A DNA stretch of 64,000 nt from Pedobacter jeongneungensis (GCF_000633455.1 NZ_AYMG01000038.1:124001-188000); one strand, 5' to 3'; positions 1 to 9,102 are shown, counted from the first letter of the stretch. The notes: generated by a model from the letters alone, not told the origin. Translations and numbers: made by a program.

Positions 1-3000
1 TTATTTATTGCGGCGTTAGTTACGGGCGTTGCTGTTCCCGAGTAAACTACTGCTCCCAGATCAGAACTTGGTACCGTGCCGGTTACCAGAGAACCATTGG
101 AGATAAGGTATTGGGGTTGTCCGTTGGCATTTATACCTCTGTACTGGTAGGAAAACAAGGAGTTGACCGGATAATCAGTCTTAAAGGCCCCATTCCCTGC
201 AAGCGCTGCAGGTGTCTTGATTACATCATCAACGTAAGTTATCCTATTCTTGTTATAGCCCAGGTTTAATGTAGACATCCATCTGAAACCACCATTAAAT
301 TCAGGAATTAGCCATTCATAATTTATAGTAGCCTCGACACCGGTGTTGAGCATATCCCCGTTGTTTATGATCAGGGTAGAATAACCTTGGGTCACATCTA
401 AACGTTTTCTGGCAAACAAATCGGTCCCTCTTTTGCTGTAAAAATCCAATGCACCATTCAGTCGGTTTTTCAGTATGGCGAAATCAAGGCCGAGATTAAA
501 TGTTTTGGTTTTTTCCCAACGCAGATTAGGGTTTGGAGGAACGGTGACCGTTGCCACAGGCAGATTGGTATAAACCTGGGTACCTCCTATACTTGCCGTA
601 AGCAGGCTGGTGTAGTTGGTGGCAATATTACCCGTTTGCCCGTAACTGGCCCTTAGTTTGAGTACATCAAAATTCACTAATTCCTGCAAAAACTGCTCCT
701 CATTTACATTCCAGACAATACCGGCCGACCACAATGGGCTACCTCTGAATTTTGGGGCACCGCCAAAAAGATCGGCATAGTCCTTTCTGGCAGAGCCAAA
801 AAGGGTATATTTCCGGTCGTAGGTATAAGTTAAATTAGCGTAGACTGATGCATACCTGTGGCGCGTATCGGTGTTGAGACCGAAAACATTGACATAGGGC
901 GCAAATGCGCTTGAATTGGGGTAATTGAAGGCATTCCAAAAGGTGGAAGTTACCCTACTCAGCTGGTAAAAATCTATCGAAGAGGTGGACTGTATCTGAA
1001 GTTCATCATCATACCCAAAAAACCCACCTGTGGTACCGTAACTTCTGGTCTGCCTGAATTCATTTCCCGCGATTGCGTTTAGGCTGTGTTTGCCAATATC
1101 TTTGTTAAAATTGATTTGAAGACGGGCGGTGTAACTCGGTGATTTTAACTGATTGGTCAGCAAGCGTCCTCCGGCAGGCAATGTTCTTGCATAGGTCGCC
1201 GAGGCACCTGTCCCTGTTTGTTTTGCATAGGTATTGTTCAGCCAGCGCATCAGGTAACTCTGCGCTTCAGAGTAGCTGGAAATATCGGTATTATTATCCT
1301 CATACTGGAACTGGGGGCTGATGGTCAGTCCTGAAAAAGGTTTGATTGCAATGTTTATGAAATAACGTGAATTACGGGAAGTCGTGTTGCTGTAATCCCT
1401 TTCGAGCTCTGTAAGGTGATTGAATTTAAGGGAAGATAATCCGCTGGTGGTTTCAAACACATTATTGTAGGTGCTGTAAGGATTAAAGTCGGAGAGGTTG
1501 TAGGCTGCTCTGGAACCGTCCGGATTTAATAATCCGAAGTAGGCCGGAACGTTAAATGGATTAAGCGCATCCGCATTTCGCTGCTTTCGGACTTTCCCGA
1601 TTATCGTATTGATTCCGAAATTTGCCTCAACCCATTTGTTCAGGGTATAGTTTGCTTTATAAAACAAATTCAGCTGCCTGTTGGATGCATTAATCAGTCC
1701 AAGGTTATCGGTTTTATAGTTAACAACCAGGCTGGATGTAAAATTATCCCTGTTTACCCTCACTGCCATATTGTATTGCTGGATGAGCTGATTTTCCAGC
1801 GCATTGTTTTTATACTCCGCTAAAAAATCATGCGTTTTAAGTTCTGCCAGTCCTGCATTTAGCTGCGCTGTTGTTGAAATACCTTTTGCCCGCTGATAGT
1901 GCAGGTAAGCTACGGGGGAAATCCCGTTACCGGCCTGGATTGCAGACTCAAAATTTCCGGTCATCGTTGCTATCGTCCCCAAAATCCCGCTATTGAAATA
2001 ATAGTCATAATAGTTGCTTTCGAAATCCACCTGCTGAGCGGCACTCATGTAATTATAATTCCCATAATCGGGTTTTTCAAAAAAACTGATATTCGAAGAA
2101 AAATCAATCTGGGTTTTTCCCTTTTTATTAGCTTGTTTAGTCAGGATTACAATTACTCCGTTTGAAGCCCTGGCGCCATAAATTGCTGCTGCAGCGGCAT
2201 CTTTAAGTAAGGTTACACCCTCCACATCATACGGATTTATATCTGCTATGCTTCCTTCAATGGGAAAACCGTCTACAACCAGAAGAACATCGGAACTGGC
2301 GTTCAAAGTTCCCACACCACGAACCCTTGTTGCGCCGTTATACTGGAGAAGACCAGGCATTCTTCCTTCCAGATTGGTCAGTATATTGGTTGCATTTCGC
2401 TTATCCAGTTCTGTACTGGTCACTGTACTGGTCGCACCGGTCATTTTTCTTTGCTTGATTGTCTGATAACCGGTATTAATGGACACTTCTTCCAGGGCGA
2501 TGGAAAGTGGCCTCATTACAACATCAATCAAAGGACGTCCGGCAACTTTTACTTCCTGAGTCTGCATGTCTACGCTGCTAAAGACCAGAATATCCTCTGG
2601 CTGAGGTACAACGATACTGTATTCGCCCTGGCTGTTGGTCGATACCCTGGTCTGGGTACCCTTCACTGTTACGGTAACAAACTGGAGCGGAATTTTTCCG
2701 GAGTCGGTCACCTTACCAGCAACAGTGGTTTGCTTAAAGGAGGATAAAAGATTATCCAGGAATGATTTTTTTTTTGCCGCAATGGCTATGGTTTTGTCCC
2801 TAATAATGTAGCTGAGCGGCTGCTCACGAAAAACAAGTTCCAATACCTCCTCTAGTTCTGCATCGCTGACCTTTAAACTTACCGGTTGTGCACGGTCAAG
2901 TTCCGATTCGGTGTAAATGAAATCGAACCCACTCTGTAGCTGCAGCTCTTTGAGCACATTCCTTAAACTGGTCTTGCTTTTATGGATTGTAATTTTTTGA

Positions 3001-3128
3001 GCAAAGCTTGCTGCACTCACCTGGAGCAATGTGGCTATCACTATGGCGGTAGTTAATCGCATAATTAGCAAAAATTTACGGACATACCTTTTCGGCACAC
3101 CCTTGGTTATGATGTAATTTTTATACAT
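1..3128 (-). CDS. SusC/RagA-type TonB-dependent outer-membrane receptor, 3' end outside window
   Basis: This is an outer-membrane importer that would pair with a SusD lipoprotein, expected just left of the window. About 1042 residues are visible and the frame is open to the left edge, so the C-terminal end of the barrel is missing. Reading inwards there is a signal sequence (ATG at 3128, or an internal ATG at 3062 directly before the hydrophobic stretch), then an STN domain (about residues 40-115) containing SGFDFIYTESEL, a carboxypeptidase-regulatory-like domain, and the plug with VVDGFPIEGS and the family signature LLKDAAAAAIYGARASNGVI. The start at 3128 is preferred because the SusC at 32369 begins with a similar MYK leader. 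The STN domain fits control by the adjacent FecR/ECF sigma pair. The substrate cannot be read from the sequence. Confidence 0.93.
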   Translation of the reverse strand, partial: MYKNYIITKGVPKRYVRKFLLIMRLTTAIVIATLLQVSAASFAQKITIHKSKTSLRNVLKELQLQSGFDFIYTESELDRAQPVSLKVSDAELEEVLELVFREQPLSYIIRDKTIAIAAKKKSFLDNLLSSFKQTTVAGKVTDSGKIPLQFVTVTVKGTQTRVSTNSQGEYSIVVPQPEDILVFSSVDMQTQEVKVAGRPLIDVVMRPLSIALEEVSINTGYQTIKQRKMTGATSTVTSTELDKRNATNILTNLEGRMPGLLQYNGATRVRGVGTLNASSDVLLVVDGFPIEGSIADINPYDVEGVTLLKDAAAAAIYGARASNGVIVILTKQANKKGKTQIDFSSNISFFEKPDYGNYNYMSAAQQVDFESNYYDYYFNSGILGTIATMTGNFESAIQAGNGISPVAYLHYQRAKGISTTAQLNAGLAELKTHDFLAEYKNNALENQLIQQYNMAVRVNRDNFTSSLVVNYKTDNLGLINASNRQLNLFYKANYTLNKWVEANFGINTIIGKVRKQRNADALNPFNVPAYFGLLNPDGSRAAYNLSDFNPYSTYNNVFETTSGLSSLKFNHLTELERDYSNTTSRNSRYFINIAIKPFSGLTISPQFQYEDNNTDISSYSEAQSYLMRWLNNTYAKQTGTGASATYARTLPAGGRLLTNQLKSPSYTARLQINFNKDIGKHSLNAIAGNEFRQTRSYGTTGGFFGYDDELQIQSTSSIDFYQLSRVTSTFWNAFNYPNSSAFAPYVNVFGLNTDTRHRYASVYANLTYTYDRKYTLFGSARKDYADLFGGAPKFRGSPLWSAGIVWNVNEEQFLQELVNFDVLKLRASYGQTGNIATNYTSLLTASIGGTQVYTNLPVATVTVPPNPNLRWEKTKTFNLGLDFAILKNRLNGALDFYSKRGTDLFARKRLDVTQGYSTLIINNGDMLNTGVEATINYEWLIPEFNGGFRWMSTLNLGYNKNRITYVDDVIKTPAALAGNGAFKTDYPVNSLFSYQYRGINANGQPQYLISNGSLVTGTVPSSDLGAVVYSGTATPVTNAAIN

Positions 3129-3135
3129 TTGTTTG

Positions 3136-3250
3136 TTTGGTTACGCAGGGGGGTGTTTGAAGGACGTTACCCCTGGTGGTTGGTTGATAGTACTATTGAT
3201 CTCTGGCCAAATTTTTTGCAGGTTCCGTTTCGACCGGAACCTGTTTTTTA
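3136..3250 (+). ncRNA. candidate cis-antisense RNA opposite the susC leader (unit 1)
   Basis: On the plus strand TACATTTG (3124-3131) matches the Bacteroidota -7 consensus TAnnTTTG, with a CTTG 18 bases upstream (3102-3105). About 90 bases downstream is a perfect 9-bp hairpin, CAGGTTCCG at 3219-3227 pairing with CGGAACCTG at 3235-3243, followed by six T (3244-3249). That is a promoter-to-terminator unit of about 115 nt, antisense to the susC leader and ending before fecR. The start point is an estimate. The hairpin could instead belong to the sense fecR-susC transcript. Confidence 0.35.
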
Positions 3251-3268
3251 TCGAATGGCAATAGGTAT

Positions 3269-4399
3269 TTACTGGCTAACGATTATCTGCCTCCTTTCTA
3301 TTTTAAAGTGAACCTTCCCTGTTAATTCGAGTATGGATAGAACCTTTTCGATACTGTCAAATCTGGAAACCGTTCCGCCAAAGAGTTCTGTAGGTACTGG
3401 TCCTTGATAGACAACGTCAACATCATACCAGCGTGCTACCCTTTTCATAATTTCTTCAATACTGGTATGGTCGAAAATGAATTTGTTATCTTTCCATGCA
3501 ACTGCAAGCTGAGTGTTGGCGGTCTTTACCTCTAGAGAACCCCTGGCCGAAATTGCCTGTTCACCGGGTTTAATGCGTATTTTTTCATCAGGTTTTTCGG
3601 ATAGTGATACCTGAACTGAACCACTTTCCAATGTGGTTACCGCTTTTTTTTCATCCGCATAGGAACAAATGTTAAAGTGTGTCCCAAGAACCTGTATTTC
3701 CTGCGTGGACGTCTTTACGACAAATGGATGATTTTTATCCCTGAATACCTGAAAATACGCTTCTCCCTGAAGCTCAACTACCCTTTGTTTGCCAAACTTT
3801 ATTGGAAATTTAAGCGACGATCCGGCATTCAGCCAGACTTTGGTTCCATCGCTTAAAACCATCTGGTACTGTCCTCCCCTGGGCGTAATAAGTAATGAAT
3901 TGCTGTTCATATCCGATCCGGCCAGCTGGCTGGCTACGATTGAACCATCTGCATATTTTATATTATTTCCCTGAACACTGACCCATCCCCTGTTTGCATC
4001 CAGCTCAATCTGTTGTCCACTGGCAAGTTTCATCATTGCCCGGTTGCGTCCTGGCTGTATAGTGGAGTGACCCTGAACATAGGATGATTTGTGGAGATCA
4101 CGATATTGATAAAAGGCAAAGATTGCCAATCCCAGAAGTAGCACTATCGAGGCCGCCGCGACACTAGGCCAAAGAATTTTTGATTTCGGATAAATCGCAG
4201 CTTTTCGCTTGATTTTTCGGAACAAATCCTTTTCGAACTGCGCCTCATCTGTAGAAGGCGTTCGAGGCACCTCCACAGGATTAAGATCTATCTGGCTAAA
4301 CCACAGCTCAAACTCCTTTGCTTCCCTGGTGCTAAGCTCCTGGTCAAGCCATTTTTGAGCCAGTTCCTCAATTCTGTATTTGTCTGGTTGGATCTCCAT
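3269..4399 (-). CDS. FecR-family anti-sigma factor
   Basis: This is an inner-membrane anti-sigma factor that would hold the neighbouring ECF sigma factor until the SusC receptor signals through its STN domain. At 376 residues it has the usual length. It shows an acidic cytoplasmic N-terminal region, one membrane segment near residues 77-97, a periplasmic FecR domain with the typical LPDGT-like motif (LSDGTKVWLNAGSSLKFP) and GEAYFQV and VLGTHFNI, and a DUF4974-type C-terminal domain (IEEIMKRVARWYDVDV). It lies between the sigma gene (stop 4499) and susC. The regulatory role is known for the family and the pairing here is inferred from gene order. Confidence 0.93.
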   Translation of the reverse strand: MEIQPDKYRIEELAQKWLDQELSTREAKEFELWFSQIDLNPVEVPRTPSTDEAQFEKDLFRKIKRKAAIYPKSKILWPSVAAASIVLLLGLAIFAFYQYRDLHKSSYVQGHSTIQPGRNRAMMKLASGQQIELDANRGWVSVQGNNIKYADGSIVASQLAGSDMNSNSLLITPRGGQYQMVLSDGTKVWLNAGSSLKFPIKFGKQRVVELQGEAYFQVFRDKNHPFVVKTSTQEIQVLGTHFNICSYADEKKAVTTLESGSVQVSLSEKPDEKIRIKPGEQAISARGSLEVKTANTQLAVAWKDNKFIFDHTSIEEIMKRVARWYDVDVVYQGPVPTELFGGTVSRFDSIEKVLSILELTGKVHFKIERRQIIVSQ

Positions 4400-4498
4400 T
4401 TTCTGAAAGCTTCTTTGATAATAAGTACCATGAAGCCTAAAAAGGAAACAATTATTTTAAAAAAACACCCTAACTTACTGATTAAAAGCACGATAAAA

Positions 4499-5068
4499 TC
4501 ACAGCAAAATACTTGACAAATAGGAATCGAGCTTTGAGCGCAGCGTTTTTTTTATCCTGACCAGTTGAGTGTTTACGGCCTTTTCGGTCATATTCAATAG
4601 CAGCGCAATCTCCTTGTGGGTCTTGCCATCTTGTTTATTCAACCTAAATATTAACTCACTTTTTTTAGGAAGTTCAACGATCAGCTGTTCCAGACGTTCG
4701 CGAAGGTGTTCAAAATCCAGGTACTCCTGAGTTGAATTATCCAGCAAATCATTTTCATGTCCCAGCTGCTCAGAATAAATGCGCTGAAAACGGCTACGTT
4801 CAAAGTGCTTGATAATACGGTACTTTACAGAGGTTAACAGATAGCTTTTAAGTGTTGATGTAATCCCGAATGCGGTTCGTCTTTTCCATATCGACACAAA
4901 AATATCCTGCACAATATTCTCTGAATCTTCAAAGTCGTCAATTTTATTTGATGCAAAGAAGAGCAGTTCCTTCCAGTAACGAAGATAGATTTCCTCAAAA
5001 GCGCGGGCATCACTTTGGGTAAGCAGTTCCACGAGCTGTTCGTCACTATAGTCTTTATACGCTATCAA
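4499..5068 (-). CDS. ECF-type RNA polymerase sigma factor (sigma-70 family, FecI-like)
   Basis: This is an alternative sigma factor of 189 residues that probably directs transcription of the downstream susC unit. Region 2 spans roughly residues 20-90 (FEEIYLRYWKELLFFA, and SENIVQDIFVSIWKRR, which matches the DxxQDxF-type core). Region 4 lies near residues 120-180 (LPKKSELIFRLNKQDGKTHKEIA followed by the helix-turn-helix). The ATG at 5068 gives the standard N-terminus. It is followed by fecR after about 100 bases. Sigma, FecR and SusC in this order is the usual signalling cassette of this phylum. Confidence 0.93.
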   Translation of the reverse strand: MIAYKDYSDEQLVELLTQSDARAFEEIYLRYWKELLFFASNKIDDFEDSENIVQDIFVSIWKRRTAFGITSTLKSYLLTSVKYRIIKHFERSRFQRIYSEQLGHENDLLDNSTQEYLDFEHLRERLEQLIVELPKKSELIFRLNKQDGKTHKEIALLLNMTEKAVNTQLVRIKKTLRSKLDSYLSSILL

Positions 5069-5534
5069 TTTTTTGCATTTATGTCGATGCTAATTTAATA
5101 ATTAATATCATTAACGGATACAAAATGAAAACCTAAAGCAGCAATACAGAGGGAAAACCCAGCAATGTGTTAAAACCCGATGCCGTTGATCTTCTGATCA
5201 GCAGGGCCAAGCAATTTCAAATACAGGTTATGCGTCAAAGACTAAATGCATTATGTGGATATAAATTTTCAGTCAGAGGTTGTCCCTGTAATAGGATCAG
5301 GAACTATCATGCTCAACGGGCAAAAAATCATACCAGACATCTATTGTAAATGCAAAGATACCTGGGGGGATTTATTAAATTCATTTTAGCACCAATACAT
5401 TCCAAAAATGCCTAAAATGTATAAAACAACCGAAGTTGATCTGATTTAGATCAATACTATCACTTTGCACTTGCCAATCAATTAAACAATCTTCCTGCAA
5501 ATCAATAAAAAGGAAAAACTTTCAAATTTTAGCT
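5069..5534. other. intergenic region with an inverted repeat
   Basis: I see no convincing gene in this stretch. It contains a perfect inverted repeat, TTGATCT at 5436-5442 and AGATCAA at 5448-5454, separated by five bases. This could be an operator or a weak hairpin downstream of the small membrane protein gene. The spacing does not fit an FNR site (TTGAT-N4-ATCAA). The part nearest 5069 should hold the promoter of the ECF sigma gene, but I cannot place it. Confidence 0.35.
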
Positions 5535-5693
5535 CTAAAGCCAGTGAATATGATCATCGCCATTGTCGCTATTGACCTCTCGGGAAACCTTTTTCTTTAA
5601 AGAGACCAATATAAAAATTACCGCGCCAAGTAGAGTAAGGGACAGTAAATCATTGAATGTCCAGGAGGACAGTAGGGATAAGATTCTAATCAT
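5535..5693 (-). CDS. small single-pass membrane protein, 52 residues
   Basis: A short frame starts 19 bases after the DUF1015 gene stops and runs the same way, so it is probably the last gene of a serC-DUF1015 operon. The 52 residues have a hydrophobic segment (about residues 16-32, containing LLSLTLLGAVIFILVSL), a positive patch KKK right after it, and an acidic, histidine-containing tail (NSDNGDDHIHW). The positive-inside rule suggests the tail is cytoplasmic. The function is unknown. Its favour rests on clean membrane topology and operon spacing, and it could still be a chance frame. Confidence 0.5.
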   Translation of the reverse strand: MIRILSLLSSWTFNDLLSLTLLGAVIFILVSLKKKVSREVNSDNGDDHIHWL

Positions 5694-5712
5694 AAGCTAT
5701 TAATATTTTTTT

Positions 5713-6885
5713 TTACATGTCAATTTTAGGATTTCTGTTCATTATTTCCTGAGCATTCAGCAAAAGTCCGTAAGGAACCTTTGGCTCAATATAGCTCGAT
5801 TTCGGGGGGAAACACTGCCCCTTGTCTGAGTGCTCCAGAAGTTTACAAATACTCATGGGAAACAGCGTAAAAAGTACAAAATCAGTCCTTTCAGTTATTT
5901 TTTCCATCGTTTCTGCCAGATCTGCCAGCGGATCGCTGACCAGACTGGGATCGGTTTGTGGCGAAGATATGCCGAGCATCGGGCAAAGAACATGTTCCTG
6001 AAGAATATGCACATCGGCCATTTGCGAAAAGGCGTATAAATCGGATTTCAGATCCAACTGGTACCATTGCCCTTTCAGGCACATTCCGAATCGATGAAGG
6101 CGATCGGGCAGGTATCGTTTATTTGAAGGAACAGCGGATATAAAGAACAATTTCGATATCGAGGTCAAAAAAGCCCCTTCATCAAATGCTTTATCCAGAC
6201 TGATTAGCCTGGTAAAGGAGGAGATATTAAGATCAGCGGTACCGACGAAAAGGGCCATAATCCATTGCCGACTTTGCCTTTGCAGCCTTCCGGCTGCAGC
6301 AAGACGGTGGTGTCCGTCCCCAACATAAATATTTCCGGCCCTTTCAAAGAGCATTGTTATTTCCTCCAGATCCTGGGGGCTGGAGACTTTCCACAATCGG
6401 TGTATCCTACCTTCCTGTAAATATTCTGTAAAGTCATTACCCTGAATGATCTTGGAGATGAAATCGCTTATTCCCTGGTGGTTGCGGTAGGTAAGCAGTA
6501 CAGGTGAACCCTCGAGTCCCAGGCAAGAGCGGTACTCCGCCAGTCTGTTCTCCCGATCCGCCAGGGTTTTTTCATGAGGAATGATCACGCCATCGATAAA
6601 GTCCTGAACGTCCGCAAGTGCCCATACACCCCGCTGGCGGCCGAGCACAGACTCTTGCTCGTAGATAAAAATAGCCTCATTTTCCTGGTTCAGGTATTTA
6701 TTATTTTTAACCAGAAGCAGGAGTTCTTCTTCAACTCTATCAATCCTTCCGGTTCCCATTCCTGCATCACCCCTACCCTCAAGGGCATACTTGAGTTCCC
6801 GGTTTCCCTCACCGGCTCTGCGCAACAGGCCTGTAAACCATGATTGCTCAGGACATAATGCCCTAAATGCGCTGATATTTGCCAT
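5713..6885 (-). CDS. DUF1015 family protein
   Basis: A 390-residue protein with the hallmark of the DUF1015 family, the GDGHHRLAAA motif near residue 195. The N-terminal ISAFRALCPEQS fits the usual opening of the family (a short lead into the ‘RALRP’-like segment). The biochemical function of the family is not established to my knowledge. It is often found next to serine biosynthesis genes in Bacteroidota, and here it starts three bases after the serC stop codon, so the two are almost certainly co-transcribed. No signal peptide or membrane segment is evident, so it is probably cytosolic. Confidence 0.88.
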   Translation of the reverse strand: MANISAFRALCPEQSWFTGLLRRAGEGNRELKYALEGRGDAGMGTGRIDRVEEELLLLVKNNKYLNQENEAIFIYEQESVLGRQRGVWALADVQDFIDGVIIPHEKTLADRENRLAEYRSCLGLEGSPVLLTYRNHQGISDFISKIIQGNDFTEYLQEGRIHRLWKVSSPQDLEEITMLFERAGNIYVGDGHHRLAAAGRLQRQSRQWIMALFVGTADLNISSFTRLISLDKAFDEGAFLTSISKLFFISAVPSNKRYLPDRLHRFGMCLKGQWYQLDLKSDLYAFSQMADVHILQEHVLCPMLGISSPQTDPSLVSDPLADLAETMEKITERTDFVLFTLFPMSICKLLEHSDKGQCFPPKSSYIEPKVPYGLLLNAQEIMNRNPKIDM

Positions 6886-6888
6886 TTC

Positions 6889-7998
6889 TTACTTAATAAT
6901 TGATTTTGACACTAGTGGAACAGCCCTAAGTTCCTGTTTTTCGAATACCTTCATCAGCTCTACCAACGCTTCAACCGCCTCAATCGGAAGCGCATTATAA
7001 AGGGAAACCCTGAATCCTCCAACAGATCTGTATCCGCTAATGCCCACCATTCCATGACCGGAAGCCATTTTAAAAAAGGCGCTTTCAATTTCAAGGTCTC
7101 TGGCTTTAAAGGTAATGTTCATCCTGGAGCGGTGTTCAGGGTCGGCCGTTCCTTCAAACATTGTATTGCGGTCAATCTCTGCATAGAGCAAGGTGGACTT
7201 GGCGATGTTGACCTGTTCTATTTCGTCCACACCTCCTATGCTTTTTAACCACTCCAGGTTTAACATCGCCACGTAGATAGAAAATACGGGCGGCGTGTTA
7301 AACATACTAAGGTTATTACGGTAAACCCTGTAATCGGACATAGAAGGAACTGCATGTTTAACTGAATCCAGATAGGTATTTTTTGCAATCACTAATGTCA
7401 TCCCTGCGGGTCCGAGATTTTTTTGTGCACCGGCATAAATGAGTTCGAAATCACAAACACTGATTTTTCGTGAAAAAATATCCGATGACATATCACACAC
7501 CAGCGGAATTGCAGTCTTGGGAAAACTGAACATTTCGGTACCTTCAATGGTATTATTGGAAGTCAGGTGCAGGTATGCGCTACCATATGCGGGCTCAAAG
7601 CGGCAAGGGATATAGTTGTATGCTTTATCTCGCGAAGAGTCCACAATCTCCACCTCACCAAATAACCTGGCTTCCTTGATGGCTTTCTGAGCGAAAACCC
7701 CGGTATCCAGATAACTTGCCCGCTGTTTCCCCTGTAAAAAATTTAGTGGAACCATAGAAAACTGGGTACTCGCTCCACCTTGCAGAAAAAGAACGGAGTA
7801 GGTGTCGGGAACTTGGAGTAATTCCCGTACAAGGTTTTCTGTTTTTTGTACGACCGCCTCAAAGTCAGGACTTCGATGAGAGATTTCCAGTATGGATAGC
7901 CCCGTGCCGTTCCAGTTTATTACTGCCTGAGACGCTTTTTTTAATACTGGTTCTGGGAGTATACACGGGCCCGCTCCGAAGTTATATATTTTTGACAT
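6889..7998 (-). CDS. serC: phosphoserine aminotransferase
   Basis: SerC is the PLP-dependent transaminase that converts 3-phosphohydroxypyruvate and glutamate to phosphoserine in serine synthesis. The family can also act in pyridoxal phosphate synthesis. The chosen ATG at 7998 gives the canonical opening MSKIYNFGAGP, and the longer frame to 8031 adds only an atypical 11-residue leader. The length is 369 residues, close to the family norm of about 360. The PLP lysine is K193 in YAGAQKNLGPAG, and the LQGGAST phosphate-binding loop lies near residues 72-78. It is followed immediately by the DUF1015 gene and is divergent from an Lrp/AsnC regulator, a plausible local controller of amino-acid synthesis. 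No serA is in the window. Confidence 0.96.
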   Translation of the reverse strand: MSKIYNFGAGPCILPEPVLKKASQAVINWNGTGLSILEISHRSPDFEAVVQKTENLVRELLQVPDTYSVLFLQGGASTQFSMVPLNFLQGKQRASYLDTGVFAQKAIKEARLFGEVEIVDSSRDKAYNYIPCRFEPAYGSAYLHLTSNNTIEGTEMFSFPKTAIPLVCDMSSDIFSRKISVCDFELIYAGAQKNLGPAGMTLVIAKNTYLDSVKHAVPSMSDYRVYRNNLSMFNTPPVFSIYVAMLNLEWLKSIGGVDEIEQVNIAKSTLLYAEIDRNTMFEGTADPEHRSRMNITFKARDLEIESAFFKMASGHGMVGISGYRSVGGFRVSLYNALPIEAVEALVELMKVFEKQELRAVPLVSKSIIK

Positions 7999-8245
7999 AA
8001 ACAATATAGTTTTAACAACTGTAAAGTTCACTATATTAATACCTTACAAAAAGTTAAAAAAGTTTAGCGATAAAAATTACTGATTCCATACTGAGATACC
8101 GGGCATAAATTCTGCAATCGTATTTCTTTATATTGTATGACAGAATTTTATTTGGCGAAGCACATAAAAAAGTAAAACTAAATGTATGTTACACACTAAG
8201 TAAAATTTAAATTGATGAATTAACACCATAAATACAGTATTATCA

Positions 8246-8253
8246 TATATTTG
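8246..8253 (+). promoter_or_regulatory. candidate -7 element for the Lrp/AsnC gene
   Basis: TATATTTG is an exact match to the Bacteroidota -7 consensus TAnnTTTG and lies about 50 bases upstream of the ATG at 8304. No good -33 TTTG is visible at the usual distance. The 8032-8303 gap is AT-rich and must also hold the serC promoter on the other strand, which I cannot place. Confidence 0.4.
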
Positions 8254-8303
8254 ACAATACATAAACCAAATAACAAAATAAACAATACACACTAAGCTTT
8301 TAT

Positions 8304-8771
8304 ATGTCAATCCCTAATTTAGATAAAACTGATAGAGCAATATTGAATTTACTCCAAGCAGACGGATCAATGACCTACAAGGAAATTGCCGGGAAAGTTG
8401 GCAAAAGCATGACCAGTGTTGTTGAGCGAATCAGGTTTTTGAAATGTAATCATTATATTAAAAGGACGGTTGCACTGATTGACATTGAGAAAGTACGTCC
8501 ACTGATGGTCGCTTTTCCCCATATTCAACTTAAAGAACATTCTCAGGAAAATATTCTGGATTTCAAAAAAAGAATGTCTACATACGCTGAAGTTATGGAA
8601 TGCTTCCACCTAACCGGGCATTTTGACTTTATGATCAAAATTGTACTTCCCGACATGGTGGGCTACAATGAATTTATGACTACTAATATCGCAAGTTTGC
8701 CCTACGTGGGTGCTATCCAGAGTTTCCTAGTCCTTTCGGAAACCAAGCATGAAACGGCATACCTACTCTGA
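8304..8771 (+). CDS. Lrp/AsnC family transcriptional regulator
   Basis: A 155-residue feast/famine regulator. It has an N-terminal helix-turn-helix (LDKTDRAILNLLQADGSMTYKEIAGKVG and the recognition part SMTSVVERIRFLK, about residues 5-55) and a C-terminal RAM ligand-binding domain (about 70-150, including EVMECFHLTGHFDFMIKI). Such proteins form octamers that sense amino acids. It faces away from serC across 300 bases, so control of serine synthesis is a reasonable inference. The second regulator at 22969 is a clear paralogue sharing the VMECF-TG-DF core. Confidence 0.93.
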   Translation: MSIPNLDKTDRAILNLLQADGSMTYKEIAGKVGKSMTSVVERIRFLKCNHYIKRTVALIDIEKVRPLMVAFPHIQLKEHSQENILDFKKRMSTYAEVMECFHLTGHFDFMIKIVLPDMVGYNEFMTTNIASLPYVGAIQSFLVLSETKHETAYLL

Positions 8772-8862
8772 TAATTACTGTAATCCAGCAGGAGCGAACA
8801 CTATTAAATGGGTCGGGAACTATCTTAACCTAATGCCATTTTACTTAGCTAAAAGACTGGAT

Positions 8863-9102
8863 TTAAATGAATAGTGATAAGATCGAATGAATGATACCTG
8901 CTATTTTCCCACCAGTACTATTCCCTTTACTGGATTCATCTGCTGATGGAATCAAATCACGACCCGACTCGCGAACCTGTGGATAATTATGCAGCTGTTC
9001 GAAATAATGCTGATGCTGAAGAGCAGCATCTAAATAAAATTGTAATCCCTGATCCTCTATATAATCATCCAGGTCATATTGCTGTCTATTTGATGTATCC
9101 AT
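8863..9102 (-). CDS. 79-residue protein of the LysR regulon, unknown function
   Basis: I recognise no family. The N-terminal 60 residues are acidic and rich in Gln, His and Tyr (for example DLDDYIEDQG). They are followed by a small Ser/Gly linker, a Gly-Gly at residues 64-65 and a hydrophobic 14-residue C-terminus (KIAGIIHSILSLFI). That this is a real gene is supported from outside the frame: upstream at 9154-9225 is a near-copy of the LysR operator and promoter found before the MFS operon, with the same spacing. The predicted transcript would have a leader of about 45 nt. The C-terminus could be a membrane-associated helix or, more speculatively, a peptide released after the Gly-Gly. Confidence 0.62.
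   Translation of the reverse strand: MDTSNRQQYDLDDYIEDQGLQFYLDAALQHQHYFEQLHNYPQVRESGRDLIPSADESSKGNSTGGKIAGIIHSILSLFI

Noticed and set aside
5167..5349. 60-codon plus-strand frame in the gap after the ECF sigma gene
   Set aside because: It has an unusual composition (many Arg and Cys), no promoter or neighbour context, and no recognisable features.
5436..5454. Inverted repeat TTGATCT/AGATCAA as an FNR or CRP site
   Set aside because: The centre spacing does not fit FNR (N4) and the arms do not fit CRP; no promoter can be placed next to it.
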